This document shows, piece after piece, positions 7,280-15,716 of a stretch of DNA of 23,271 nucleotides. Numbering within the stretch: position 1 is the stretch's first letter; every line of letters starts with the position of its first letter. The translations under genes and the position numbers were made by a program. The notes below the pieces were generated by a model. The model was given only the letters and a program-made list of their open reading frames with translations, searched no databases and had not been told where the DNA came from. This DNA comes from CAYSNP01 sp964432485. Its GTDB lineage: Bacteria > Bacillota > Clostridia > Christensenellales > DTU072. The stretch spans positions 1-23,271 of the forward strand of contig CAYSNP010000028.1 of NCBI GenBank assembly GCA_964432485.1, in the 5' to 3' direction.

Positions 7280-9268
7280 ATGAAAAAGTATGATTTTAGA
7301 AAAATTCTTATTTTTGTCTTAGCAGTAATAATGATTTTTTCTCTAGCATCTTGTAACAAGAGGGAGAACGGCGACGATGACGATAATGGCAAAGTCACTA
7401 CCCCCGGATATCTTGGCGAAGCCCTAGAAGCACTTATAGAAGGGCTGGATGCGCTGATAGACGAAGGTCAATCTTTAGACGGACAAATGTATGCAGAAGC
7501 TACAATCTTTGTTAAGTCAGCAGAAAATGTTGATCTGGAGATCGAAATAGCCGCTAACATTAAACAGACAAATCCTGAGCTAAAACTGGCTATAAAGACA
7601 GAGGGTGCGCAACTAATAGCTTTTTATCTTAAAGGTGATACCGTATATGTAAAAGATAACCTTAGCAAGAGCAAGATTACTGTAGATGTAGAAGGCGAAA
7701 CGGTTGCCATTACTCCTGCAAAAGCAAGCGATGCAAGGTCATTAAAGTTTGATCTTGCCGGAGGTATTGCAGGTGTGGAGCTTGGTACGGAAGTTGCAAA
7801 ATTGCCTGGTTTATTGAAGGGACTTTTTACTGATTTGCTAATCGTTACAGACCCTGACACCGGGGTAGAAACGATACTTGACAGTATTGGCGAGGTAGGG
7901 CTTATTGGAGACATTGATCTTGATAGTATTGCCGCTATAGCTGGCGGCTTTGATGCATTGCTTCCAACTATCAAAACTTCAACGGGCTACCAGATTGAGC
8001 TTGATATCACACAAATAGCAGATTTGTTAAAAGAGCTTGGACCCCTTCTTGGCGGAGGCGACCCAATGGAAGCTATAGAAGAGTTCCTTGGTGAAGACTC
8101 AGGGCTTGGCGACATTATTAACCAAGCAGCAAAATTGCTCTTTGGCGGCACCTTAGGGCAGCTTCTTGGTAAAGAAGGCGAAGATCCAATTACCAGCTAC
8201 CCAACAATTCTTATTGGCATTGATTTAGCCGACGAAGCATTTAGCGGAGTATCTTTAAACTATGATTATGAAGAAAATGATATGAACCTATCTGCAGGTA
8301 TTAAGAACCTAAAGCTCCAAAAGAACGCTAAAACTACCATTATGCCTTCTGATATTGCTGAATTTGATCCTGGTGCAGTTAGAGTAGATTTAGGCATTAA
8401 AGGTCTTGGCGTTAACGAAAACTTCGAGATTTTTGCCAATCCTGTAGCCGGCTCAAATGGCGGAGTAGGATTAGAAGCATTTGCAAAATTGACCGGCGGT
8501 AGCGGAGTGGCTTATGCTCGGATTGATGACGATGGTGAGATAGATGCATATCTAGACTTTGCTCAAATACTTGCAGCTGTGGGTAAAGAAATCACAGGCA
8601 ATACCAAATTCTTTGTAACCAGCAGAGTAGCAGAGGCAGACCCCGAAAATGAAGAAGGCAATGGTGACGAGAATGGTGACAACGATGGTGGAGACGACTT
8701 AGACATTATGGCACTTATTGGTCCTATCTTTAACCTATTGCTAGGCGATAATAACCTATTAGATGCAATAGCAGATCAAGAATTGGATACTGCTGAATTG
8801 TTTGGGCTACTTGGTGAGGTTAAACCTATACTTGGGGCTTTTGGTACGGAAGTAGAGTTAGATGAAGAAGGTTTAACTGCACTTATTAAGCAAGGGCTTG
8901 ATTTCTTAGTTGAGTTTAGCGGAGAGTCAAGGGTGCTAGTAAGTGATGCAGATTATATTGAGTTCATTAATGACATATTCGATATAGAAATTGAGGGTGA
9001 CGATTTACAAGCCGCTCTGTTCTCAGCTAACGGTGTCAATATTACCTTTGATTTCCCTGATGTAGGCTTTGGCGTAATTGTTAAAATTAATTTAGCAGAT
9101 GTAGAAGTACTGGCTCTAACTTTGCAATTTAGCTTTGATATGCCGCAATCTACAGCTTCATTTATAGAGGGCTTTGATGGAGAAGATGTAACAGAGGTGG
9201 AGCAGATTACGGATTTAAGTGAAATAGGTGAAGCATTGATGGAATGGCTACTTAACCCAAAGAACTAG
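7280..9268 (+). CDS. large lipoprotein of unknown function
   Basis: Predicted 662-residue lipoprotein. Residues 1-24 are a type II signal peptide with lipobox L-A-S-C; Cys25 would be lipidated, and I see no other cysteine. GGAGG at 7263-7267 lies 12 nt before the ATG. A short acidic linker follows the Cys (GDDDDNG). The rest alternates amphipathic leucine/glycine-rich helices with amphipathic beta strands. A very acidic Asn/Gly/Asp/Glu linker at about residues 453-475 divides it into two parts. Helix-strand-helix segments near residues 215-260 and 500-545 look alike, suggesting an old internal duplication. Tryptophan is nearly absent. No family was recognised; the strand pattern faintly recalls LolA/LppX-type lipid-binding folds, but this is speculative. 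It is monocistronic: its own promoter upstream and a strong terminator at 9308-9337. Confidence 0.88.
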   Translation: MKKYDFRKILIFVLAVIMIFSLASCNKRENGDDDDNGKVTTPGYLGEALEALIEGLDALIDEGQSLDGQMYAEATIFVKSAENVDLEIEIAANIKQTNPELKLAIKTEGAQLIAFYLKGDTVYVKDNLSKSKITVDVEGETVAITPAKASDARSLKFDLAGGIAGVELGTEVAKLPGLLKGLFTDLLIVTDPDTGVETILDSIGEVGLIGDIDLDSIAAIAGGFDALLPTIKTSTGYQIELDITQIADLLKELGPLLGGGDPMEAIEEFLGEDSGLGDIINQAAKLLFGGTLGQLLGKEGEDPITSYPTILIGIDLADEAFSGVSLNYDYEENDMNLSAGIKNLKLQKNAKTTIMPSDIAEFDPGAVRVDLGIKGLGVNENFEIFANPVAGSNGGVGLEAFAKLTGGSGVAYARIDDDGEIDAYLDFAQILAAVGKEITGNTKFFVTSRVAEADPENEEGNGDENGDNDGGDDLDIMALIGPIFNLLLGDNNLLDAIADQELDTAELFGLLGEVKPILGAFGTEVELDEEGLTALIKQGLDFLVEFSGESRVLVSDADYIEFINDIFDIEIEGDDLQAALFSANGVNITFDFPDVGFGVIVKINLADVEVLALTLQFSFDMPQSTASFIEGFDGEDVTEVEQITDLSEIGEALMEWLLNPKN

Positions 9269-9307
9269 AATGATTTGTTTTTTGTAACAAGTTAATTGAC
9301 AATTGAC

Positions 9308-9337
9308 AAAACCCCTGCCTTACTGGCAGGGGTTTTT
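9308..9337 (+). terminator. intrinsic terminator after the 7280 lipoprotein gene
   Basis: A 12-bp hairpin, AAAACCCCTGCC (9308-9319), loop TTACT, GGCAGGGGTTTT (9325-9336), runs into a T-tract. The A-rich left arm means it may also work on the opposite strand. Confidence 0.92.
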
Positions 9338-9365
9338 CGTAGAGATACGGTTTGTGAGGTTATAA

Positions 9366-9507
9366 GCAAGGCTCTGCGGGTCTGGATTGCTTCGTGCCTC
9401 GCAAAGACAAGAAAGCAGGGCTCTGGAGGTCTGGATTGCTTCGTACCTCGCAAAGACGGAGAGCAATGCTTATGTGGGCCTGGATTGCTTCACTATCGTT
9501 CGCAGAC
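9366..9507 (+). repeat. three tandem ~49-nt units of the dispersed CTGGATTGCTTCG repeat
   Basis: Cores start at 9382, 9431 and 9480, exactly 49 nt apart. Units one and two share a GCA-leader, CTCTG, GGTCTGGATTGCTTCGT and CCTCGCAAAGAC. The third is diverged after CTGGATTGCTTC (ACTATCGTTCGCAGAC), like the copy at 6672. Open frames through this stretch (e.g. 9296-9511) are products of the repeat and not genes. Confidence 0.85.
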
Positions 9508-9602
9508 CTAAACCGTTTTTGCATAAAGCAAGTAATATGCCATCGGATTTATTATATTAAAAATGGAAATAAAAACAAAACACGCTAACTTGCGCAAATA
9601 TC

Positions 9603-9631
9603 TTGATAATAAGCTATATTTATTGTATAAT
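9603..9631 (+). promoter_or_regulatory. sigma-A promoter of the 9665 lipoprotein gene
   Basis: TTGATA (9603-9608) and perfect TATAAT (9626-9631) with a 17-nt spacer, giving a leader of about 27 nt before the ATG at 9665. Between the repeats (ending 9507) and this promoter nothing else is recognised. Confidence 0.82.
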
Positions 9632-9664
9632 GACTTATAATATTTTAGCTTGTATGGAGCAGGT

Positions 9665-11725
9665 ATGAAAAGAAAACTTTTAACAGTAATAGCTATAACT
9701 ATTACAATGACAATATTATTTAGCGGATGTTCTCTTATTAGGCTTAACCCTGAAAGAGAAGCTAATCAGATTTTGGCATCAGTAAGTGCAGACGGTATCA
9801 CTTTGCATATTACTCAAATTGAATTCACCGATTATCTTAATAGCAATGCGCAAAGCGTTTTTCAGCAGTATGAACTGGAGGAAGGCATTGAGTTTCTGTT
9901 AGACAAAAAGATAGAAAGCAAGTATTTAATAATTAAAGCTATGGGGGCTTTGAAAAACTATTCTCATAGAAAAGGGGTAACCCTTAACTTTAACAATACT
10001 AAAAAACCTCTAGATGTGCTGACTTGGGGGGAGTATTACTATGTTGTTAAAACCGTTAATGACCAAATCGTATCAACTATAGAGGAGTTTATTACTGATT
10101 ACGAACAAAGGGAAGCATCTTTAGAGACTGAAGGAATAAATAAAGAGGGTATAGCCAGCATAGAGTTTGTAGAAGGTAGCTTTGAAGACCAATATTTTCA
10201 AAGACAAAAGGTAGACCTTAAAGATGTAAAGCTACGCATAATTTACGAAGAAGATTTAGATATTGAGCCTGAGGAGATTCCTGTTACCGAGGCTATGTAC
10301 AAAGAGGAGTTTAGCACAGAGGAAGCAGGAGTAAAAAAGGTAGTAGTCAAGTTTGATAAAAAGATTTTTGTAGATGGAGAGGAAGACTATGAGGAACTTA
10401 CCGCAGAGCATGAATATGAGGTAATTGCCACCCGTGCTACAAAGGAAAAGCAAGAGGAAGAGGAAGAGGAAATCCCTGATAGATATAAGGCAAAAGATGA
10501 AAAAGCAGAAATGTTTAGAGTGGATTTTACTACTGTGGAACTTTATAATTTTCTGGGAGTTGAAGAGTGCGAGCTTAGCCCTGTTAAGGTCACAGCAATA
10601 AGTGAGGCCTATAGAAGACTAAAAACCAACCTTAAAAACCAAAGCCGCTCTGTTGAATCTATTTATGACCAAGCCTTTGAAAGTGCAGTGCTGTCAGCAT
10701 TGAATTATGAGCTAGGCAAGCAAGTCCCGGAGGTTACACTAGCTAAGATTCAAGCAGAATATGAGTATCTTATTGAAACTAATAAACAAACTTATCAAGC
10801 TCTAAGTGAGGATAGCAAAGCAAGCAAGTTTGCGGAAGCTATAGGCTCTAACTTGGAAAGCGTTTACTACTTTCCAAAAGTAGAAAATATTGAAGGCTAC
10901 TTTTATGTGCAGCAAATACTGTTTAACTTTTCTCCCGAGCAAAAAGAGTTCCTAGAAGCTAATAAAGGACCTAATGACTTAGATAATGCCAATGATTGGC
11001 TGTTGCATAGTTGGGGCATTGAAGGCAAGGAAGGCAAATATTCGCTTTTTAATCTTATAGGCAGCAGTATTGTCACCAAAGAAAGCAATCCTGAATATGA
11101 CCCTGAGGATGAGGACTCCTATCCGTTTGCAAAAGATGAAAATGACGAGATTGTAGAGCGCAACCTCTTTGGCACAGGCGGCATTTATGAGGAACTGCAA
11201 ACCGCATTGCGAGAAGCCGCCACCGCTAAAGATAAGCTGGAAATCTTTGATAATTACAAGTACCTTTACAATGACGACCCCGGAATAATGAATAATGAAG
11301 TAGGCTATTTGATTCCCCCTGCGGGCGTAAAGAGCGGATTTTATGCTTCTTTTGTAGAGTTAGGCAGAGAGTTGTTTAAGGATAACGCAAGCATAGGCAA
11401 TGCGTTTATTGACGGCAATCTAGCTTATTGCTATACAGATTACGGGGTGCATGTCCTTATGATAGCGATAATGCCTTTTGAGGATTTTCCTGCAGGAGAG
11501 GCTTTTACGGAAGCAAGCAATGCTGTAGGCGGCTCTTTTGCACTAACTCAAGCTCTTGACCTAAAAGATACCACTTTTAAGACAATTATTGAAAAGAAGC
11601 TAACTGACCAAGCTAAAAGCAAGGCTTATGAGGACTTTGCTGTAAAGCATTTGGAAGAAGCAAAAGCGCACGGCAATATTGATACCAAAAAGATTAATAA
11701 AATTGTCAAAAAGTTGAAAGGCTAA
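9665..11725 (+). CDS. lipoprotein, possibly PrsA/SurA-like
   Basis: Predicted 686-residue lipoprotein. The ATG at 9665 is chosen over the upstream TTG at 9650 because GGAG (9656-9659) lies 5 nt before it and the signal peptide then has normal length. Lipobox F-S-G-C puts the lipidated Cys at residue 22. Just after it, the segment reading SVSADGITLHITQIEF, then a helix and E-G-I-E-F-L-L-D-K-K-I-E, resembles the N-terminal chaperone region of PrsA/SurA proteins (residue naming of the export foldase family). Near the end, Y-G-V-H-V-L-M-I-A echoes the last strand of a parvulin domain, but no complete parvulin domain is evident. The centre is charged, with a Glu-rich stretch near residue 265. A role in folding exported proteins is plausible only. 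It has its own promoter and terminator. Confidence 0.82.
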   Translation: MKRKLLTVIAITITMTILFSGCSLIRLNPEREANQILASVSADGITLHITQIEFTDYLNSNAQSVFQQYELEEGIEFLLDKKIESKYLIIKAMGALKNYSHRKGVTLNFNNTKKPLDVLTWGEYYYVVKTVNDQIVSTIEEFITDYEQREASLETEGINKEGIASIEFVEGSFEDQYFQRQKVDLKDVKLRIIYEEDLDIEPEEIPVTEAMYKEEFSTEEAGVKKVVVKFDKKIFVDGEEDYEELTAEHEYEVIATRATKEKQEEEEEEIPDRYKAKDEKAEMFRVDFTTVELYNFLGVEECELSPVKVTAISEAYRRLKTNLKNQSRSVESIYDQAFESAVLSALNYELGKQVPEVTLAKIQAEYEYLIETNKQTYQALSEDSKASKFAEAIGSNLESVYYFPKVENIEGYFYVQQILFNFSPEQKEFLEANKGPNDLDNANDWLLHSWGIEGKEGKYSLFNLIGSSIVTKESNPEYDPEDEDSYPFAKDENDEIVERNLFGTGGIYEELQTALREAATAKDKLEIFDNYKYLYNDDPGIMNNEVGYLIPPAGVKSGFYASFVELGRELFKDNASIGNAFIDGNLAYCYTDYGVHVLMIAIMPFEDFPAGEAFTEASNAVGGSFALTQALDLKDTTFKTIIEKKLTDQAKSKAYEDFAVKHLEEAKAHGNIDTKKINKIVKKLKG

Positions 11726-11739
11726 CAAAAATATCGATT

Positions 11740-11774
11740 ATGGCTACTTCAAAATGGGAGTAGCCATTTTTTTT
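11740..11774 (+). terminator. intrinsic terminator after the 9665 lipoprotein gene
   Basis: A 9-bp stem ATGGCTACT (11740-11748) / AGTAGCCAT (11759-11767) with a 10-nt loop is followed by a run of T. Confidence 0.9.
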
Positions 11775-11816
11775 GCAGAAAATATTTTATTTTAGCTAAA
11801 AAATCGGTAAAATCAG

Positions 11817-11845
11817 TTTACAAAACACACAATAGTCAATATAAT
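11817..11845 (+). promoter_or_regulatory. sigma-A promoter of the double zinc-ribbon gene
   Basis: TTTACA (11817-11822) and perfect TATAAT (11840-11845), spacer 17 nt. This argues for translation from the ATG at 11886 and against the upstream ATG at 11844, which lies inside the -10 box. Confidence 0.82.
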
Positions 11846-11885
11846 GTATCTCATAAAAGACTTTACTTATATAGGAGGCTATATA

Positions 11886-12281
11886 ATGGCAAAATTTATC
11901 AAATGCCCTAGATGTGACCTTAATTATATTTTAGAAGGAGAAGCCCTTTGTGAAGTATGCAAAAAAGAGTTGGAAGGCTTTAACTTGGGTGATTTGGAAG
12001 ATGTGGACGAGGAGCTGGATGACTTATGCCCTGTTTGCCGATTAAACTTTTTAGAGGAAAACGAAACGATTTGTCCTGAATGTTTAGAAAAGCAACAATC
12101 TGAGGAAGAAAAGAAAAAAGCGCTTGTAGAAGACTTTGAAGAAGATAAATGGGAAGAAGAGGAAGAAGAAGAGGATGACGAGGACCTAAACGATTTAGAC
12201 CTTTCTTTTGAATCGCTTAAAGAGGAAGAAGAGGACTGGGATACAGCTTCTCCGCTGGAGGAGGAAGAGGAGGACTATTGA
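11886..12281 (+). CDS. small protein with two zinc ribbons and a long acidic tail
   Basis: Predicted 131 residues. AGGAGG (11873-11878) lies 7 nt before the ATG at 11886. The first half holds two C-x2-C-x11-C-x2-C modules with identical spacing (Cys 7/10/22/25 and 48/51/63/66), which should each bind one zinc; this points to a tandem duplication. From residue ~72 to the end the protein is mostly Glu/Asp, including a run of seven Glu, with three Trp/Tyr positions interspersed. No export signal is visible, so it should be cytoplasmic. Acidic tails beside zinc ribbons suggest a partner for a basic surface such as RNA polymerase, ribosome or a nucleic-acid-binding protein, but this is inference and no named family was recognised. 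The gene is expressed alone and its stop is 2 nt from that of mfd on the other strand. Confidence 0.85.
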   Translation: MAKFIKCPRCDLNYILEGEALCEVCKKELEGFNLGDLEDVDEELDDLCPVCRLNFLEENETICPECLEKQQSEEEKKKALVEDFEEDKWEEEEEEEDDEDLNDLDLSFESLKEEEEDWDTASPLEEEEEDY

Positions 12282-12283
12282 GG

Positions 12284-15200
12284 TTAGGTTGTAGCTTTAG
12301 TTAAAAACTCTGCTAAAGCAATTAAAGTATTAAGGGCGAAAGTATCTTCTAACTTAAAGCAAATAGCAGGGGTTTTCTGTGCAACCAGCGTAGCAAAACG
12401 TGAGTATTCGCTTAAAGCATTCATTAACTTAGCATTAGTATAGCAAGAATTGTCGGCAAAGGATAGCTTTGCCGATTTTTCTTTTATAATAAAATTGGCA
12501 GCGGAAAGCTCTTGTGCCAAATTCTTTATAAGCCCAACATACATTAGATATAAGGTAGCCTTGGGGAGCTTGCCATAAATATCTTTAAGCTCCTCAGATA
12601 AGGCCTCTAGCTCACTAATGCCGGTAAGCATAGATATCCGCTTATAGGCCTTAATCCTTTCGCTGCCCTCTGCTATATACTCTTTTGGGATATTGGTATC
12701 AAAGTTGATGCTAAGAGTAAGGTCGCTTTTTTTCTTAGGCGCATTGCCCTTTAGCTCCTCTACGCTTTCTGCAATTAATCGGGAAAACATATCATATCCG
12801 ACTTTGCCCATATTGCCATGCTGTTCGCGCCCGATAATATTGCCTGCGCCCCGTATCATTAAGTCTTGTTTAGCAATCTTAAAACCGCTGCCTAAACTGG
12901 TAAAATCCGTAATTGCCTTTAGCCGCTTTAGCGCATTTTCTGATAAAATCTTATTGGCATCATAGGTCAGGTATGCAAATGCCAGCCTATGGCTGCGCCC
13001 CACCCTGCCCCTAATCTGATATAATTGCGCCAACCCTAGCTTGTCCGCATCAATTACTATAAGGGTATTAGCGTCAGGGATATCAATGCCATTTTCTATT
13101 ATGGTGGTGCTTATCATTACATCCGCTTCCTTTTGATAAAAGGCTTGTATACGCTTTTCCAGCAGCGCGCTATCCATACGCCCATGCACATAAATAACCT
13201 TTACAGCATCGCCAATCAACGCTTTTACTTTATTGTAAAAGCTGGCAATGCTGTCCACCCTATTGTAAAGAATATAAACTTGCCCCCCTCGGGAGACTTC
13301 TCTTAACACCGCATCTGTCAGCAAAGTATCACTATATTCTATAACATAGGTTTCTATGGGATGCCTGCCTTCGGGCGGAGTGTCAAGCGTGCTGATATCT
13401 CTTATGCCCGACAGCGCCATATGCAAGGTCCGGGGGATAGGAGTTGCAGACATGGTAAGCACATTAACAGTATTTTTTAGATGCTTAATCTTTTCCTTAT
13501 GCTCCACTCCAAAACGCTGCTCCTCATCCAGCACCAATAGCCCCAAATCGTAGAATTGCACATCGTTGCTAAGCACCCTATGCGTGCCTACAACTATATT
13601 AGTTTCGCCGTTCTTTATTGATTGCAGCTCCTTTTTTATTTGCGCAGGGGTTACAAAGCGGGATAGCAATGCAATATTTAGCTGATAGTCAGCCAGCCGC
13701 TCCGATATGGTGTTATAATGCTGTTGCGCCAGTATAGTGGTAGGCGCAAGCACACACGCCTGTTTGCCTTCTAAAACTGTCTTAAATATTGCCCTTATAG
13801 CTACCTCGGTCTTGCCAAATCCCACATCGCCGCAAAGTAAACGGTCCATAATCTTGCCTTTTTCCATATCCTCTTTGATTTCGGTAGTAGCAATGATTTG
13901 GTCGTCAGTGGGAGTAAAAGGAAAAGCCTCTTCCATTTCCTCTTGCCAAGGGGTATCAGGCGCATATTTATGTCCTTTTAGGCTATTGCGCTTCTCATAT
14001 AGCTGCAATAGGTCAACAGCCATTTTTTTTACGCTGCCTTTAACCCTTGCCTTAATCCTTTCAAACTCTGCGCCGCTTAGGCTATGCAGTTTAGGTGCGC
14101 TGTCCCCAAGATACAATTCCAAGGAGTTTATATTTTCCGCAGGCACATATAACATATCGTCGCCGGCATATTTAACTACATAGTAATCCCTTTCGCCGCC
14201 TTGAGTCTTTATTGCCTTAATCCCTTGACTTAGCCCTATTCCGTACCGCTCATGCACCACATAATGCCCTTCTCTGGGCAGGACTGCATCTTCTTTATGC
14301 GCCTTAATTTTATCCCTTTTAATCTTAGGCCGCCCAAGCTCCTCAGTACCTATCACCGCCAGCTTATAATCATTGTAAATAAAGCCATTTTTTAGCTTAT
14401 AAGGCAATACGGTAATTTCTGCCCCTTGCCAAACTTCCGCCAAATCAACCGCCAGCCCATTGTCTAAAAACAGCGTGGCAAGTGCCTCTTGCGAAAACTT
14501 GCTGCCTGCATAAATCAATACTTTATTTTGATTCTTAACATGCAGCACGCAATCATTAACTAAGGAATTAAGGCTGCGGTAATATAGCGGTGGGGCAAAC
14601 GCTCCAAAGTTATAAACCCTTGGGGAGGAAAATAGCGGATTGGCAATATTGTGAGATAGAAAAGCAAGTTTTACAAAAGGCTCAAGTTGCGCTAAGGTTG
14701 CTTGATAATCTATACAGCTATCCCTATGCTCGGGCAAAATATCACCGCTCTTGATAAAATTGTCGCACCTTAAATTATGTATTTCTAAGATACGCTTTAA
14801 GGTAGAAGCGGCTTCAAAAGCATCATCAAATACCACTAGACAATCTTGCGGCAAATAGGCATTAAGCAGCGACATATCCTTTTTAAGAAAAGGCAGCAGC
14901 CAAAAAAGAGAAGCGTCATAGGGATTGGAGGAAAACCGCTGGGCTACTTCGCCAATGATTTGCACAGTATTTTTTGAGGAGGTCTCTGTTAGCTCTTGTA
15001 GCTTTTGCAAAATACTGATATGCCTTTCTTGGGATACCAAAAGGTCGCTACTGGGTATGATAACTACGCTTTCTATACTTTTTATTGACATTTGGGTATC
15101 GTATGCAAACAGCTTAATAGCTTCTACAATATCTCCATACAACTCTATCCTGACAGGTAGCGGCAAGTGCGGAGGCCAAATGTCAAGGATATCCCCCCTT

Positions 15201-15715
15201 ACGCTAAAAGTGCCTTTTTGCTCTACGCTATGCACCCTTTCGTATCCGCTATGGGCAAGCAGTAATGTCAAAGCGTCCAGGTCCAGCTCCTTGCCTTTTT
15301 GAATTCTTTGAGTGAGTGATAAAAAGACTTCTTTATCAGGAAAATATTGCGTCAGCCCTTCTATGGTTATGGTACAGCCTGCCGCTTCACCTGATATGAT
15401 TTTGTAAAGTGCTTCCAGCCGCTCGGGCAAGGTGCGAGAAATATAAGTTTTGGCATAAAGCAATATTTCTTCTTTATGAGGGATATAAACTACTTCTTTT
15501 TCCAGCAGTTCGCTAAATGCATCAGCCGCTTCTCTGGCTTGTAGGTTGTTTTGCGTTATATATACAAAAAAACGCTGCTGCATACCGACAATATGCCGCT
15601 TGCTGCCCACAGCATTGGTAAAGGCAATACAATCTTGACTTTTTACAAGTGAATCTTTTAGGCGGGCAAATTCTCCTCCCAAATATTCTATTGTTAAGAG
15701 TTTATCCAGCTTCAT
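12284..15715 (-). CDS. mfd: transcription-repair coupling factor Mfd
   Basis: Mfd removes RNA polymerase stalled at DNA lesions and recruits UvrA for nucleotide excision repair. At 1143 residues it is full length (E. coli 1148). The UvrB-like N-terminal module is present, with GTFSVRGDILDIWPP near residue 170. The RNA polymerase-interacting CarD-like domain starts near residue 480 (GHYVVHERYGIG). The RecG-like translocase has Walker A GDVGFGKTE near 630, DEEQRFG near 731, the SATPIPRT motif and STTIIENGIDIPDAN near 878 with GRVGRS after it. The regulatory C-terminal D7 domain begins near residue 1010. The ATG starts 1 nt after the pth stop (TAA-A-ATG) with no clear ribosome binding site, so translation is probably coupled to pth. 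In Bacillus subtilis pth (spoVC), fin and mfd are consecutive; no fin-like gene is present here. No terminator is visible after the stop. Confidence 0.98.
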   Translation of the reverse strand: MKLDKLLTIEYLGGEFARLKDSLVKSQDCIAFTNAVGSKRHIVGMQQRFFVYITQNNLQAREAADAFSELLEKEVVYIPHKEEILLYAKTYISRTLPERLEALYKIISGEAAGCTITIEGLTQYFPDKEVFLSLTQRIQKGKELDLDALTLLLAHSGYERVHSVEQKGTFSVRGDILDIWPPHLPLPVRIELYGDIVEAIKLFAYDTQMSIKSIESVVIIPSSDLLVSQERHISILQKLQELTETSSKNTVQIIGEVAQRFSSNPYDASLFWLLPFLKKDMSLLNAYLPQDCLVVFDDAFEAASTLKRILEIHNLRCDNFIKSGDILPEHRDSCIDYQATLAQLEPFVKLAFLSHNIANPLFSSPRVYNFGAFAPPLYYRSLNSLVNDCVLHVKNQNKVLIYAGSKFSQEALATLFLDNGLAVDLAEVWQGAEITVLPYKLKNGFIYNDYKLAVIGTEELGRPKIKRDKIKAHKEDAVLPREGHYVVHERYGIGLSQGIKAIKTQGGERDYYVVKYAGDDMLYVPAENINSLELYLGDSAPKLHSLSGAEFERIKARVKGSVKKMAVDLLQLYEKRNSLKGHKYAPDTPWQEEMEEAFPFTPTDDQIIATTEIKEDMEKGKIMDRLLCGDVGFGKTEVAIRAIFKTVLEGKQACVLAPTTILAQQHYNTISERLADYQLNIALLSRFVTPAQIKKELQSIKNGETNIVVGTHRVLSNDVQFYDLGLLVLDEEQRFGVEHKEKIKHLKNTVNVLTMSATPIPRTLHMALSGIRDISTLDTPPEGRHPIETYVIEYSDTLLTDAVLREVSRGGQVYILYNRVDSIASFYNKVKALIGDAVKVIYVHGRMDSALLEKRIQAFYQKEADVMISTTIIENGIDIPDANTLIVIDADKLGLAQLYQIRGRVGRSHRLAFAYLTYDANKILSENALKRLKAITDFTSLGSGFKIAKQDLMIRGAGNIIGREQHGNMGKVGYDMFSRLIAESVEELKGNAPKKKSDLTLSINFDTNIPKEYIAEGSERIKAYKRISMLTGISELEALSEELKDIYGKLPKATLYLMYVGLIKNLAQELSAANFIIKEKSAKLSFADNSCYTNAKLMNALSEYSRFATLVAQKTPAICFKLEDTFALNTLIALAEFLTKATT

Positions 15716-15716
15716 T

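Noticed and set aside
9296..9588. Two overlapping plus-strand ORFs of 71 and 64 codons
   Set aside because: They cross an intrinsic terminator and the 49-nt tandem repeats; the peptide is simply the repeat translated.
13737..14183. 148-codon plus-strand ORF inside mfd
   Set aside because: It is antisense to the conserved Mfd translocase motifs; an open frame opposite a long real gene needs no other explanation.
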